Origin: Erythrobacteraceae bacterium
GTDB lineage: Bacteria > Pseudomonadota > Alphaproteobacteria > Sphingomonadales > Sphingomonadaceae
Reading direction: 5' to 3'
Assembly (NCBI GenBank): GCA_027489065.1
Contig: JAIYAM010000014.1
Span: forward strand, 56,395 to 120,394
DNA length: 64,000 nucleotides
Position 1 is the stretch's first letter. Every line of letters starts with the position of its first letter. The translations under genes and the position numbers were made by a program. The notes beneath the pieces were generated by a model. That model saw only the letters and a program-made list of their open reading frames with translations, was not told the origin of the DNA and did not search any database. Positions 35,266 to 46,400 of the stretch are shown here, piece after piece.

Positions 35266-35591
35266 CCGCAGGTGATCTCCGTGATCTTCATGGCCTCGTT
35301 ATAGCGCACGTTCACGCGGTCCTGACGGTAGTCCATGGTCCACGCGCCGCCCGGAGGACCCCATCGCAGCGAGCCCGCGCCGGCATCCTTGAGGATCGCC
35401 GCGCCCATGCCCTGCGTCGCATTGTGGCCGATATGGCCCTGCGCGGCTGCGGCGTTGCAAACCGCGGGAACAGGAGGCGGCGGCACTGCCTCGGCGCGGT
35501 CTGAACCGCTGTCCCCGATGGCCACCACACAGCCCGACAGGCCCATCGCCGCAAGCCCGGCCAGCGCCGCGCGCGTTGCTGTTTTCTTCAT
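35262..35591 (-). CDS. Peptidase inhibitor I78 family lipoprotein
   Basis: A 109-residue protein with lipobox LSGCVV after a short hydrophobic signal. The C-terminal half carries SLRWGPPGGAWTMDYRQDRVNVRY and ends ITEITCG, the signature of the I78 inhibitor family, which includes an Aspergillus elastase inhibitor. GGAGG stands 8 bases before the ATG at 35591, fixing the start. It is the first gene of the I78-ridA-DUF1214-DUF1254 operon. Confidence 0.85.
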   Translation of the reverse strand: MKKTATRAALAGLAAMGLSGCVVAIGDSGSDRAEAVPPPPVPAVCNAAAAQGHIGHNATQGMGAAILKDAGAGSLRWGPPGGAWTMDYRQDRVNVRYNEAMKITEITCG

Positions 35592-35663
35592 AAGAATGAC
35601 CTCCCTCAAGTGTGTGGAGGCCCAGTTATCAGGCTGAGTGCGCGATGAGAAGCCGGAGCGGGC

Positions 35664-38018
35664 TCAAGCCGCCTGCGCGGCCACTTCCACTTCCGCCGGG
35701 AGCGAGGCCGCCGCGACTTGTGCGAGCGCATCGGCAGCCAGCGGCCGTCCGACCAGATAGCCCTGCGCATAATCGCAGCCGATCTGCTCGAGGAAGGCGA
35801 GACACGCTGGCTCCTCGACTCCCTCGGCCACGACCTTGAGTCCGAGCTCGTGAGCGAGCTGGACCGTCGATCTCACCAGCATCGCATCCCCGCGGTCGAC
35901 ATGGGCCTGGGCCACGAACATCCGATCGATCTTGAGCTCGGACAGGGGCAGCAGCTTCAGGTAGTTGAGCGCCGATTGCCCGGTGCCGTAATCGTCCATC
36001 GAGATGCGGATGCCCGTCGCCCGGAAGCGTTCGAGCGCGGCGATCGCCTTGTTCGTGTCCTCGAACTGGGCGCTTTCGGTCACTTCGAAGGTCAGGCGGT
36101 GCGCCGGGGCGCCCGATCGTCCGACCAGTGCAAGGGCGCGGTTCGTGAAACTCTCGGACGTCAGCAGCGCCGCCGATATGTTGACGGCGACCCCGATCGT
36201 CAGGCCCCTCTCGCACCAGACGCGCATGTCGTCGAGCGCCCGCGCCAGCACGGCGATGGTCAGGTCATCGATCCGCCCCCGTTCCTCGAACAGCGGGATG
36301 AAGCAATCGGGCGGGAGCAAGCCTCGCTCGGGGTGGTTCCAGCGGACCAGCGCCTCGACCGCGTCGATCCGGCGGGTCACGAGATTGAGCTTGGGCTGGT
36401 AAAGCACCGTGACCGCACCGCTGCGCAGCGCGTCGTCGAGCTCGCCGAGCAGCGCGAGCTGCTGCGAGACGGTCTCGCCCTCCCCCTCGTTATGGAGACG
36501 CCAGAATTTGCCCGCACGCCGCGCGAGGCTCGCTGCGTGGGCGGCTTGCGCGGCGGGGTCGCCCGCGTCCTGTCCGGCGACACCGAAGGTCAGCGACACG
36601 CCGAGCCTGCGCCCGCCGATCTCGAAGGGGCTGCGCATCAAGGCGCGGATCCCGGAGAGCTGTGTCTCGAGCTCCGCCACGCTGAGCTGCGAGACCCACG
36701 CCAGGGTCCGCTCCTCGGTGCGATAGACGCTGCCGATGCCGGTCGTGACCTGCAGGCGATCGGCGATGCGGCGCAGGATCTCGCCCAGGTCATCGCCTCC
36801 GACCGCAAGCTTGAGCGCATCGAATTCGTCAATTTGCGCGGCAACGAAAAGCCGATCCTCGGCAGTCACCGTCCGGACATCCAGCGCGAGGCGGTTCGGC
36901 AAGCCGCTCTCCGTGTCGATCTGTCGCTTCTTCGCGGCAACCCGCTGGGCGAGGATGATGGTGCGCACCCCTCCCGCCGCCACAGCCAGCGTCAGAGCGG
37001 GAACGATCTCGAACCAGTAGCCGGCCCACAGCCGCGCCGCTAGCCAACCGGTAAGCAGCACGAACATGACGGCACCGGTCCGCAGGCCGACTGTGCGCCG
37101 CCGCCCGGCCGTCAGGATCGCCAGCACGAGGCCCGCTGCCGACAGCAGCGGCAACGGCCAGGAGGCATAGACCGGCACCCCGCCGCTCAATGTCTCTGCC
37201 GAAAGCGCCTGAATAATCACGCCGGGGATCACGCCATGGCCAGGGACCGCATAGCGGTCGCCGAGCTCGACTGCGGTGGCGCCGATGATCACGTCCTTGC
37301 CTGCGAGGCTGCCGGGCTCGATCATGCCGCCTTCGACAGCGATGAAGCTGAGGCGCGGGATCGTGGCGGGGTCGATCGCGAAGTCGACAGGGTACTCCTG
37401 CTCGACCTCGCCGGACCGTCCCGCGACGAAGGCGGCAAGCGAGGGGCGCGGGATATCTTCCGTCACCGTCCCGATCGGCATGCCGCGCACGTAACCGTCA
37501 CCATCGGGCAGGACCGCCACCGACGCGAGATGCGCCTTCTCGCGCAAGCTCTGGATCGGCAGCGAGTCTAGCTGGCGCACGTCGCCCGATCCGGTCCTTT
37601 GCGCGAAGGTCGCCAGTGCAACGGGTGCGCGGGCAGCGGCAATGGCAGCGGCGAACGCACGGTCACCTTCTGCATCGGCGCTGCTCGAGAAATCGACGTC
37701 GAAGCTGATCGAACGCACTCCGGCCGCGTCGAGCTGGCTGACAACGCGCGCATAGTGGCCGCGCGGCCATGGCCAGCGCCGGATCGAAGCCATGCTCGCG
37801 GCGTCCATCTCGACGATATGGACCTGCCCGCTTGCGGGTCGGCTCAAGAGGGCGAAGCTCAGCTCCTCGAAGCGGTTCTCCGCATTCCGGAAAGCTCCAC
37901 CGATCGCAAGGATGGTGACCAGCAGCGCAAGTGCGCCAGCCATGAGCACTGTGGTGCTGCGGTTTTCGCGCTGCAGCAGTGCCCCCATAGTGGGCGAAGG
38001 CGCGCGCATCTTTGGCAT
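35664..38018 (-). CDS. CHASE2-GGDEF(degenerate)-EAL c-di-GMP phosphodiesterase
   Basis: A 784-residue membrane sensor. A first transmembrane helix (VLMAGALALLVTILAIGGA) leads into a CHASE2 periplasmic domain (about 45-285, with RRWPWPRGHYARVV), then about three helices (290-355). A GGDEF-like domain (360-510) has SGLPNRLALD but no GGDEF site (TEERTLAWV instead), so no cyclase activity is expected. The EAL domain (520-770) keeps EALVRW, VNIS, TES, DDYGTG, LKIDR and AEGVEE, so phosphodiesterase activity is likely. Start choice at 38018 follows the FecR gene by 19 bases; several ATGs lie close. The FecR partner suggests signal input from the envelope. Confidence 0.88.
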   Translation of the reverse strand: MPKMRAPSPTMGALLQRENRSTTVLMAGALALLVTILAIGGAFRNAENRFEELSFALLSRPASGQVHIVEMDAASMASIRRWPWPRGHYARVVSQLDAAGVRSISFDVDFSSSADAEGDRAFAAAIAAARAPVALATFAQRTGSGDVRQLDSLPIQSLREKAHLASVAVLPDGDGYVRGMPIGTVTEDIPRPSLAAFVAGRSGEVEQEYPVDFAIDPATIPRLSFIAVEGGMIEPGSLAGKDVIIGATAVELGDRYAVPGHGVIPGVIIQALSAETLSGGVPVYASWPLPLLSAAGLVLAILTAGRRRTVGLRTGAVMFVLLTGWLAARLWAGYWFEIVPALTLAVAAGGVRTIILAQRVAAKKRQIDTESGLPNRLALDVRTVTAEDRLFVAAQIDEFDALKLAVGGDDLGEILRRIADRLQVTTGIGSVYRTEERTLAWVSQLSVAELETQLSGIRALMRSPFEIGGRRLGVSLTFGVAGQDAGDPAAQAAHAASLARRAGKFWRLHNEGEGETVSQQLALLGELDDALRSGAVTVLYQPKLNLVTRRIDAVEALVRWNHPERGLLPPDCFIPLFEERGRIDDLTIAVLARALDDMRVWCERGLTIGVAVNISAALLTSESFTNRALALVGRSGAPAHRLTFEVTESAQFEDTNKAIAALERFRATGIRISMDDYGTGQSALNYLKLLPLSELKIDRMFVAQAHVDRGDAMLVRSTVQLAHELGLKVVAEGVEEPACLAFLEQIGCDYAQGYLVGRPLAADALAQVAAASLPAEVEVAAQAA

Positions 38019-38037
38019 GGTCAGGCCGGAAACAGGA

Positions 38038-39765
<1,728 letters not shown>

Positions 39766-39872
39766 AACTTTCTCCCTGCCTGCCAAATAGTCGAGAGCTG
39801 CGCACATCCCGTTTAAGCACAAGGTTAACATGAGACTTACGCGAGGATTATTTAACCTTTGTCTTGTAGGTC

Positions 39873-41555
39873 TTGCGCTGTTTTCAGGATCAGAGGGGGT
39901 TCGCCATCCTGCTGCGCATTAATGTCTACGGGGGCACGATCCTGCTGCTGGCGGCGAGTCCGTTGGCGGCACAGGACGCGTTCGACCGGACTAACCCCGC
40001 CTCACAGGCATCGCGTGAAGAACGCATCGAGCGGCCTGCCGAGCAGGTGCGCATCGAAGTGCTTCCGGTCCTCGAAATGCCGCAAGTCGGCGCGGGCGCC
40101 GAGGCGGTCGATATCGGTGCGATCGTGATCGACGGACTGACCGTGATGGGCCGCGACGCCTTCGCGGCCACCATCGAGCCCTTCGCGGGGCGCCCGCTCG
40201 ACCGAACCGAGCTCGCGCAGCTCGCCGATGCCATCGCTGCGCGCCTCAGGGCAGAAGGCTATATTCTCGCCACCGCCTGGATCCCCGAGCAGAGGCTCGT
40301 GAACGGGATGCTGCGGGTGCGGGTGGACGAGGGGCGCATCGACGCGGTGCGCCTCGTGGGTACCCAGAATGCGGCACTGCGCCAACAGCTCGAGCGGCTG
40401 GTGGGTAGCGGGCCCGTGACGCTCACCGAACTGCAGCGCGAGGTGCTGCTTGCCGACGACCTGCCGGGCGTGTGGATCAAGGCCACCCGTTTCGAGCATG
40501 AAGGCAATGCCCGCGTGCTTGTGGTCGAAGCCCAGAAGAACGACGTCGGCGGCGGCGTGCTGCTCGCGACTGACGGCACCAAGCCGCTCGGCCCGGTGCG
40601 CGCCCGCATCGATGTCGATGCGAACGGGTTGATCTCGCCGCGCGACCGGATCGACCTCAGCTTCTCCGCCACACCGATCGACCCCGAAGAGCTCGCCTTC
40701 TTCAGCGCGCGCTATACCGTGATCGTCAGCGACAGCGGCACCAGCCTCGGGCTGTTCGGCTCGTTGTCGCGCACCGAACCGGGGGCCTACCTTGCGAACC
40801 GGCAATTGCTCGGCAAAGCCTGGCAAGGCGGAATCCGCTTGAGCCATCCATTGATGCGTTCGCAGGCCCGTAGCCTGTGGCTCGAGGCGAGTGGCGAAGT
40901 GCAGGACCTGCGGCAAGACAGCTTCGGCACGCTGGCGCGCCACGACCGGATCGCCCTCGCCCGGCTCGGCTTCTACGGCTTCGGTCCGGTCGCCGGCGGG
41001 ACGCTGCAGGGCCGCGCGACGTTGAGCCAGGGCCTCGGTATCCTGGGAGCGACGGGGAAGAGCGATCCGCTCGCCTCACGCTTCGACGCGAGGCCCGATT
41101 TCACCACGCTGTCGTGGTGGCTCAACTGGCGGCGGGGGATCGCGCCGCGGGTCAGCCTGGTGCTCGCCACCACCGGCCAGCTATCGAGCGCACCCCTTCT
41201 GATCGGCGAGAGCTTCTCGCTCGGCGGCACGAACTTCCTGCGCGGCTACGACTTCGCGCAACGCGTCGGCGACGAGGGCATCACGGGCCTCGCCGAGCTG
41301 CGCTACGACCTTGCCAAGCCGCTCGGCGAATCGAGCAACCTGCAGCTCTACGCCTTTGCAGACGCAGGGACGGTCTCGAACCTGGCAGGCGGGCTTGGCG
41401 GCGGCACACTCGCCTCGAGCGGCGGAGGCCTGCGCACGGACATAACCGGGGACCTCGACCTCGATTTCGAGGTGGCGGTGCCGGTCACCGAGGATCGTTA
41501 CGACACCGGCAACCGGGCCCCGCGGCTCAACCTCCGGATCAGCCAGTCGTTCTGA
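39873..41555 (+). CDS. TpsB/ShlB-FhaC-type outer-membrane transporter
   Basis: A 560-residue two-partner-secretion porin. A signal peptide (GGTILLLAASPLAAQ) precedes POTRA-type sequence (IVIDGLTVMGRDAFAATIEPF, then RVDEGRIDAVRL). The C-terminal half is a 16-strand beta-barrel with the L6 motif GGTNFLRGYDF and a terminal Phe (RISQSF), needed for Bam insertion. The frame opens at TTG 39873; there is no ATG before the signal sequence and the ribosome site is weak, so the exact start is uncertain. No TpsA exoprotein gene is adjacent. Substrate could be the FecR repeat protein or an exoprotein elsewhere. Confidence 0.85.
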   Translation: MRCFQDQRGFAILLRINVYGGTILLLAASPLAAQDAFDRTNPASQASREERIERPAEQVRIEVLPVLEMPQVGAGAEAVDIGAIVIDGLTVMGRDAFAATIEPFAGRPLDRTELAQLADAIAARLRAEGYILATAWIPEQRLVNGMLRVRVDEGRIDAVRLVGTQNAALRQQLERLVGSGPVTLTELQREVLLADDLPGVWIKATRFEHEGNARVLVVEAQKNDVGGGVLLATDGTKPLGPVRARIDVDANGLISPRDRIDLSFSATPIDPEELAFFSARYTVIVSDSGTSLGLFGSLSRTEPGAYLANRQLLGKAWQGGIRLSHPLMRSQARSLWLEASGEVQDLRQDSFGTLARHDRIALARLGFYGFGPVAGGTLQGRATLSQGLGILGATGKSDPLASRFDARPDFTTLSWWLNWRRGIAPRVSLVLATTGQLSSAPLLIGESFSLGGTNFLRGYDFAQRVGDEGITGLAELRYDLAKPLGESSNLQLYAFADAGTVSNLAGGLGGGTLASSGGGLRTDITGDLDLDFEVAVPVTEDRYDTGNRAPRLNLRISQSF

Positions 41556-41570
41556 CGCGAGGCGGCGGGA

Positions 41571-43055
41571 TCAGCTGTCAGAGGAGCCCTTGTGCTTTTC
41601 CAGCTCGTCACCGCTGACCGTCACCACGTGCAGCAGGTTGGTTGCGCCCGGCGTCCCGAACGGCACGCCGGCGAGCACGATGAGCTTGGACCCGGCGGAG
41701 GCGAACTTGTGGCGCAGCGCCATGCGCTTGCCCTTGCCGATCATCTCCTCGAAACTGCCGATATCCTTGGTCGCCACAGCATAGGCGCCCCATAGCAGCG
41801 CCACCTTGCGCGCGGTGCGCATCGAAGGCGTTAGCACCATAACCGGGGTGGCCGGACGCTCGCGCGCCACGCGCCGCGCGGTCGAGCCGCTGGCGGTGAA
41901 GACCGTGATCGCGCTGATCGGCACAGTGTCGGCAATGGTCATGCAGGCATGCGCGAGCGCGTCGGAGGTGGTGGGATCGGGCGGCGTGTCGAGGAAGCGC
42001 ACGCGCTCCTTGTAGCCCTCGTCGCGTTCGACCTGCACCGCGATCCGGTCCATCATGGCGACGGACTCTTCGGGCCAGGCACCCGCCGCGCTTTCGGCCG
42101 AGAGCATGACCGCGTCGGCCCCGTCATAGACGGCATTGGCGACGTCGGAGACTTCCGCGCGCGTCGGGCTCGGGCTTTCGATCATGCTTTCGAGCATCTG
42201 GGTCGCAACGATCACCGGCTTGCCTGCCCGGCGCGCGGCGTTGACGATGCGCTTCTGGAGCGGCGGCACCTCGTAGGGCTCGAGTTCCACGCCGAGATCG
42301 CCGCGCGCCACCATGATCCCGTCGGCGAGCTCGATGATTGCATCCAGACGGTGGACCGCCTGCGGCTTTTCGATCTTGGCACAGATCGCGGTATCGCGGC
42401 TGCCGATCAGCTTGCGCGCCTCGGCGATATCCTCGGGCCGCTGCACGAAGCTGAGCGCGATCCAGTCCGCCCCGTGCTCGGTGGCAAAGGCAAGGTCCCG
42501 GCGGTCCTTCGCCGTCAGGGCCGGGATCGGCACCTCGGCATCGGGGACGTTGACGCCCTTGCGATCGGAGATCACCCCGCCGACTTCGGCCGAGCACAGG
42601 ATGCGGCTATCGTCGGCCTCCAGCACCTTCAGCCGGATCTTGCCGTCGTTGATCAGTAGCCGCTGGCCACGCGTCATGATGCCGAACAGCTCGGGATGCG
42701 GCAGGCAGACGCGGTTCTCGTCGCCGGGGGTTTCGTCACGATCGAGGGTGAAATGCCCGGAGTGACGGATCACCGCCTGCCCGTCCCTGAAGGTTCCGAC
42801 CCGCAACTTGGGCCCCTGCAAGTCGGCGAGGATCGCGATCGGCCGGGCGAACTGCTTTTCCAGCGCCCGGATCGCATGGATCGCCGCCTCGTGATCCGCG
42901 TGCGACCCGTGACTCATGTTGAGGCGGAAGGCGTCCGCGCCGGCGCGCACCAGCCGTTCGAGCATCTCGGGCGAGCGGCTCGCCGGGCCGATGGTGGCAA
43001 GAATCTTGACCTTGCGGCCGCGCGGGTCGATCCGTGACTGATCGCGTCGTGACAT
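41571..43055 (-). CDS. pyk: Pyruvate kinase
   Basis: A 494-residue enzyme of glycolysis that makes ATP and pyruvate from phosphoenolpyruvate. KILATIGPASRSPEML, FRLNMSHG, ADLQGPKLRVG, CAKIEKPQAV with the catalytic Lys, and IMVARGDLGVE with the metal-binding residues are all present. VATQMLESMIESPSPTRAEVSDVANAVYDG is the family signature. It has a full C-terminal allosteric domain. Convergent with the TpsB-like gene (15 bases between stops) and divergent from the DUF1244 gene. Confidence 0.97.
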   Translation of the reverse strand: MSRRDQSRIDPRGRKVKILATIGPASRSPEMLERLVRAGADAFRLNMSHGSHADHEAAIHAIRALEKQFARPIAILADLQGPKLRVGTFRDGQAVIRHSGHFTLDRDETPGDENRVCLPHPELFGIMTRGQRLLINDGKIRLKVLEADDSRILCSAEVGGVISDRKGVNVPDAEVPIPALTAKDRRDLAFATEHGADWIALSFVQRPEDIAEARKLIGSRDTAICAKIEKPQAVHRLDAIIELADGIMVARGDLGVELEPYEVPPLQKRIVNAARRAGKPVIVATQMLESMIESPSPTRAEVSDVANAVYDGADAVMLSAESAAGAWPEESVAMMDRIAVQVERDEGYKERVRFLDTPPDPTTSDALAHACMTIADTVPISAITVFTASGSTARRVARERPATPVMVLTPSMRTARKVALLWGAYAVATKDIGSFEEMIGKGKRMALRHKFASAGSKLIVLAGVPFGTPGATNLLHVVTVSGDELEKHKGSSDS

Positions 43056-43120
43056 TTCTGGCTATCCCTCTTCGGCCAAGCCTATGGCACAGGCGCAAAT
43101 CAACTCAAGGGAAAGCCGCG

Positions 43121-43432
43121 ATGAATAGCAATGCCGATCCGCTCGACAGCCTCGACGATGCACAAGCCGCCGCCGCCTTCCGCCGGCTGGTCCGCCACCT
43201 GAGGCATCGCCACGACGCGCAGAACATCGACCTGATGGGGCTCGCCGGCTTCTGCCGCAACTGCCTCGCCGACTGGATTCGAGACGCAGGCTACCCCGGC
43301 GACAAGGATGCCGCGCGCGAACTGATCCACGGCATGCCGAGCGGCGAATGGAAGGCGACGCGGCAGTCCCCGGCGACCGAGGAGCAGCTCGCCCGGATGG
43401 AGGCCAGTGTGGCGAAGAACGCACAGGAATAA
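43121..43432 (+). CDS. DUF1244 family protein
   Basis: A 103-residue protein with FRRLVRHLRHRHDAQNIDLMGLAGFCRNCLADWI and a conserved Cys pair (CRNC), followed by HGMPSGEWKA. This matches the small alphaproteobacterial DUF1244 family of unknown function; the CxxC may bind metal. GGGAAAG precedes the ATG at 43121. It is followed 80 bases later by gapR. Confidence 0.85.
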   Translation: MNSNADPLDSLDDAQAAAAFRRLVRHLRHRHDAQNIDLMGLAGFCRNCLADWIRDAGYPGDKDAARELIHGMPSGEWKATRQSPATEEQLARMEASVAKNAQE

Positions 43433-43512
43433 TTCGCCGCGGCTGTTCACCGTCGGCGACAGGCTGGCTATCGCACCGGCCAACCGATTCTCATTTCCGA
43501 TGGAGACCCCCG

Positions 43513-43758
43513 ATGGCCGACAACGCCAATTCGACCGATGACCGCCTGCGCCTGCTGATCGAGCGCATCGAACGCCTCGAGGAGGAGAAGAAGGGCATCG
43601 CCGACGACATCCGCGACGTCTACATGGAGGCCAAGGCGGTCGGCTACGATCCCAAGATCATGCGCCAGATCGTGCGCCTCAGGAAGATGAAGCCCGACGA
43701 CCGCAGCGAGCAGGACATGCTGCTCGAGACCTACAAGAACGCGCTCGGGATGGCGTGA
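43513..43758 (+). CDS. gapR: GapR nucleoid-associated protein (DUF2312)
   Basis: An 81-residue helical protein: LRLLIERIERLEEEKKGIADD, then DIRDVYMEAKAVGYDPKIMRQIVRLRKM and a C-terminal helix YKNALGM. This matches DUF2312, which includes Caulobacter GapR, a dimer/tetramer that clamps overtwisted DNA ahead of forks and highly expressed genes. The basic stretch KIMRQIVRLRK is the DNA-contact region. It lies between the two parS sites of this window. Confidence 0.88.
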   Translation: MADNANSTDDRLRLLIERIERLEEEKKGIADDIRDVYMEAKAVGYDPKIMRQIVRLRKMKPDDRSEQDMLLETYKNALGMA

Positions 43759-43840
43759 GGCCGCGCACGGCCTTCACCTGACGTTGAAATCGCCACAAGC
43801 TGTGTTATTTCGATAAGACAGCTTGCGAGGAGACACGGCA

Positions 43841-44188
43841 ATGGCATCCCCCTGGAAAGACGCGCGCGGCGTCATCGTCAGCACCACCCCCACGCTCGAA
43901 GGCCGTCCGATCCAGGACTACCTCGGCATCGTCACCGGTGAGGTGATCGTCGGCGCGAACCTGTTCCGCGACCTGTTCGCGGGCATTCGCGACATCGTGG
44001 GCGGCCGCTCGGGCAGCTACGAGCGCATCCTCGCCGATGCCCGCCAGCAAGCGATCGAGGAATTGCAGGCCGAGTGCGCGGCGCTGGGCGGCAATGCGGT
44101 TGTCGGGATCGATCTCGATTACGAGGTGATCGGCCCCAACGGCTCGATGCTGATGGTCAGCGCCAGCGGCACCGCGGTGCGGATCTGA
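43841..44188 (+). CDS. YbjQ family (UPF0145) protein
   Basis: A 115-residue protein with [28 protein letters not shown] at the N terminus and [16 protein letters not shown] near the end, diagnostic of the YbjQ family that forms pentameric rings. [17 protein letters not shown] links them. GAGGAG is 8 bases before the ATG at 43841. It is convergent with the CPBP gene with 4 bases between stops. Function is unknown. Confidence 0.88.
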   Translation: MASPWKDARGVIVSTTPTLEGRPIQDYLGIVTGEVIVGANLFRDLFAGIRDIVGGRSGSYERILADARQQAIEELQAECAALGGNAVVGIDLDYEVIGPNGSMLMVSASGTAVRI

Positions 44189-44192
44189 CGCC

Positions 44193-44897
44193 TTACCCCC
44201 ACGCCTGATCCACCATCAGCCACACGGCATTGAACGCTGCGTGGTGGGCAATCGCCGCGCGCAGGCCGAGCCGCGTACGGGTGTAGGCGAGCAGCAATCC
44301 GCCGGCCGTCTGCGGCAGCACCGCCAAGATGCCGAGCGGATTCTGCAATGCCGTGAAATTGCCGAGGTGGACGACGCCGAACAGCAGCGTCGATCCCCAT
44401 AGGATCCCACGGAAATGGCGCGTGAACCACGCAGGCACGTCCGCGTCGCGCTGGCTGGTTCGCCCCCAGTGGACCAACCCCGCGAAGACGATGCCGACCG
44501 ACGCCCAGCCCACATAGGGGCTGTCATCCAGTCCCAGGACGAATGCCGCGAGCAGCAGGCCCATCGCTGCGAAGCCGTAGACGGCGAAGCGCAAGCCCGC
44601 GCGGCGTCCGGTCAGCCAGCTGCGGAACAGCAGCTCTTCGAAGATCGGCGCGATGATCAGGAAGTCGATGATCTGCCGCGTCTCGGATCGGGGCGCAAAA
44701 TCTGATTGCGGGAGAAACCCCGTCTGCGCGTTCAGCGCTGCGGTCAGGATGGCGATAGCCGGGGCGATCAGCACGCTCAGCGCGAAGACCACCAGCAAGG
44801 CCCGTTCGGCCTCTCGTCCCCAGACCATCGGCTGCGCCATGAAGGTCGGCCGGCGCACGAATCGGGCGATGTCGGCAATCCGCTCGCTCAGGCGCAT
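44193..44897 (-). CDS. CPBP family intramembrane metalloprotease
   Basis: A 234-residue membrane protein with about seven hydrophobic segments and the three CPBP motifs: EELLFR (catalytic Glu pair), FGVVHLGN (His), and HHAAFN (His/Asn). Members are intramembrane proteases or act in bacteriocin self-immunity and prenyl-protein processing. The ATG at 44897 is preferred; the longer frame would begin at a TTG on top of the yebC start. It is divergent from yebC. Confidence 0.85.
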   Translation of the reverse strand: MRLSERIADIARFVRRPTFMAQPMVWGREAERALLVVFALSVLIAPAIAILTAALNAQTGFLPQSDFAPRSETRQIIDFLIIAPIFEELLFRSWLTGRRAGLRFAVYGFAAMGLLLAAFVLGLDDSPYVGWASVGIVFAGLVHWGRTSQRDADVPAWFTRHFRGILWGSTLLFGVVHLGNFTALQNPLGILAVLPQTAGGLLLAYTRTRLGLRAAIAHHAAFNAVWLMVDQAWG

Positions 44898-44986
44898 CCC
44901 CCCTGCCACGCGCGCCCTTGCATCGTCCGCGTCTGCCGGAGTAAGGCCCGCGCCTGTATTTCCAACATTCCGGTGAAGTTCGTCCA

Positions 44987-45730
44987 ATGGCAGGCCATTC
45001 CAAGTTCAAGAACATCATGCACCGCAAGGGTGCGCAGGACAAGAAACGCGCGGCGATGTTCTCCAAGCTGTCGCGCGAGATCACCGTGGCGGCCAAGATG
45101 GGCATGCCCGATCCCGACATGAACCCGCGCCTGCGCCTGGCGGTCAACGCCGCGCGCGCGCAGTCGATGCCCAAGGACAACATCCAGCGCGCCATCGACA
45201 AGGCCAGCCAAGCGGGCGGCGAGGATTATGTCGAGATCCGCTACGAAGGTTACGGCCCGGGCGGCGTGGCGCTGATCGTCGAGGCGCTGACCGACAACCG
45301 CAACCGCACCGCCACCAACGTGCGCACCGCGTTCAGTAAGAACGGCGGCAACCTCGGTAGCGAAGGCTCGGTGAGCCACGGCTTCGAGCGGCGCGGGCTG
45401 ATCGAGTATTCGGCTGCCGCGGGCGACGAGGAAAAGCTCCTCGAAGCCGCCATCGAGGCAGGCGCCGACGACGTGGAATCCTCCGAGGACGGGCACACCA
45501 TCTGGACCGCCGCCGACGCGCTCCACGGCGTCGCGGGCGAGCTCGAAAAGGTGCTCGGCCCGGCGGACAACGTGAAGCTGGCATGGAAGCCGGTGCTGAG
45601 CGTCGAGGTCAACGAAGAGACGGCCGGCACGCTGATGAAGCTGATCGACACGCTCGACGATGACGACGACGTGCAGACCGTCTGGGGCAATTACGAGATC
45701 CCCGACGAGGTGATGGAAAAGCTTGGGTGA
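44987..45730 (+). CDS. yebC: YebC/PmpR-family DNA-binding or translation factor
   Basis: A 247-residue protein beginning [20 protein letters not shown], diagnostic of YebC/TACO1. It continues with [17 protein letters not shown] and [15 protein letters not shown], and ends in the typical [17 protein letters not shown]. Members have been described as transcriptional regulators (PmpR) and as factors for ribosomes stalled at proline motifs. It is followed by an overlapping micro-ORF and then ruvC, the conserved yebC-ruvC neighbourhood. Confidence 0.95.
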   Translation: MAGHSKFKNIMHRKGAQDKKRAAMFSKLSREITVAAKMGMPDPDMNPRLRLAVNAARAQSMPKDNIQRAIDKASQAGGEDYVEIRYEGYGPGGVALIVEALTDNRNRTATNVRTAFSKNGGNLGSEGSVSHGFERRGLIEYSAAAGDEEKLLEAAIEAGADDVESSEDGHTIWTAADALHGVAGELEKVLGPADNVKLAWKPVLSVEVNEETAGTLMKLIDTLDDDDDVQTVWGNYEIPDEVMEKLG

Positions 45731-45819
45731 CACGCTGGGAGTGGCTTCTGGCGCTGGCGCTCGGGGCCGCTTTCCTGCTCGCCCTGGTGTGGCGTCTCGG
45801 CCTGAGGCTGGGCCTGTGA
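45727..45819 (+). CDS. 30-residue single-helix membrane micro-protein
   Basis: A GTG at 45727 overlaps the yebC stop by four bases (GTGA) and opens a 30-codon frame ending at TGA 45817-45819. The peptide is almost one hydrophobic helix: [20 protein letters not shown] plus a short basic tail. The overlap mode equals that of real pairs elsewhere in this window. It lies between yebC and ruvC. Expression is unproven. Confidence 0.5.
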   Translation: MTRWEWLLALALGAAFLLALVWRLGLRLGL

Positions 45820-45850
45820 GCGGGCCTGTGACTGGGCGCAAGACGGCGCC

Positions 45851-46324
45851 GTGCTGATCCTCGGCCTCGATCCTTCGCTTTCCTCGACCGGCTGGGGCGT
45901 GGTTTGCGCTGAAGGCGCACGGCTCAGCCACATCGCGAACGGGCAGATCAAGACCGATCCGGCCGCACCGATGGCAGAGCGGCTCGCGGTGGTGGCATCC
46001 GGGGTCGCCGCAGTGATCGCCGCTCACCATCCCGACCGCGCGGCGGCCGAAGAGATCTACGTCAACAAGAACGCGCAATCGACCTTGAAGCTGGCTCAGG
46101 CGCGGGGCGCGGTGCTGGCGGCCTGCGGGGCGGCGGGGCTCCCCGTGAACGAGCACGCCGCGCGGCTGGTCAAGAAGGCCGTCACCGGCACCGGGGCTGC
46201 GGAAAAGGCGCAGGTTGCGGCGATGGTCAAGGTGCTGCTGCCCGGCGTTCCGCTCGCCGGGAGCGACGCGGCCGACGCGCTGGCGGTGGCGATTGCCGAC
46301 GCGCATCTGGCCCCGCGCACTTGA
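45851..46324 (+). CDS. ruvC: Holliday junction endonuclease RuvC
   Basis: A 157-residue resolvase that nicks Holliday junctions with RuvAB. GLDPSLSSTGWG carries the first catalytic Asp near residue 6, EEIYVNKNAQSTLKL the catalytic Glu, and SDAADALAVAIADAH the final acidic pair. It starts at GTG 45851; the two upstream GTGs are out of frame. ruvA and ruvB are not in the window. A dispersed palindrome follows the stop. Confidence 0.95.
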   Translation: MLILGLDPSLSSTGWGVVCAEGARLSHIANGQIKTDPAAPMAERLAVVASGVAAVIAAHHPDRAAAEEIYVNKNAQSTLKLAQARGAVLAACGAAGLPVNEHAARLVKKAVTGTGAAEKAQVAAMVKVLLPGVPLAGSDAADALAVAIADAHLAPRT

Positions 46325-46335
46325 CCGCACCCCTT

Positions 46336-46389
46336 CGTCATTGCGAGGAGCGTAGCGACCAAACAGCCTTACGGATGTTCGCAATGACG
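46336..46389. repeat. Dispersed palindromic element, copy B
   Basis: A 54-bp element with ends CGTCATTGCGAG and TTCGCAATGACG and an inner GGAGCGTAGCGAC. It shares ends and the GCGAGGAGC core with copy A at 30540-30620 but has a shorter middle. It sits between ruvC and the Spx/ArsC-like gene. It may fold into a hairpin that ends or stabilises the ruvC message. Confidence 0.75.
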
Positions 46390-46400
46390 AGAAAAAGATC

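Noticed and set aside
43756..43775. Terminator after gapR
   Set aside because: AGGCCG-CGCA-CGGCCT can form a 6-pair hairpin, but there is no T-run, so it was not listed as a feature.
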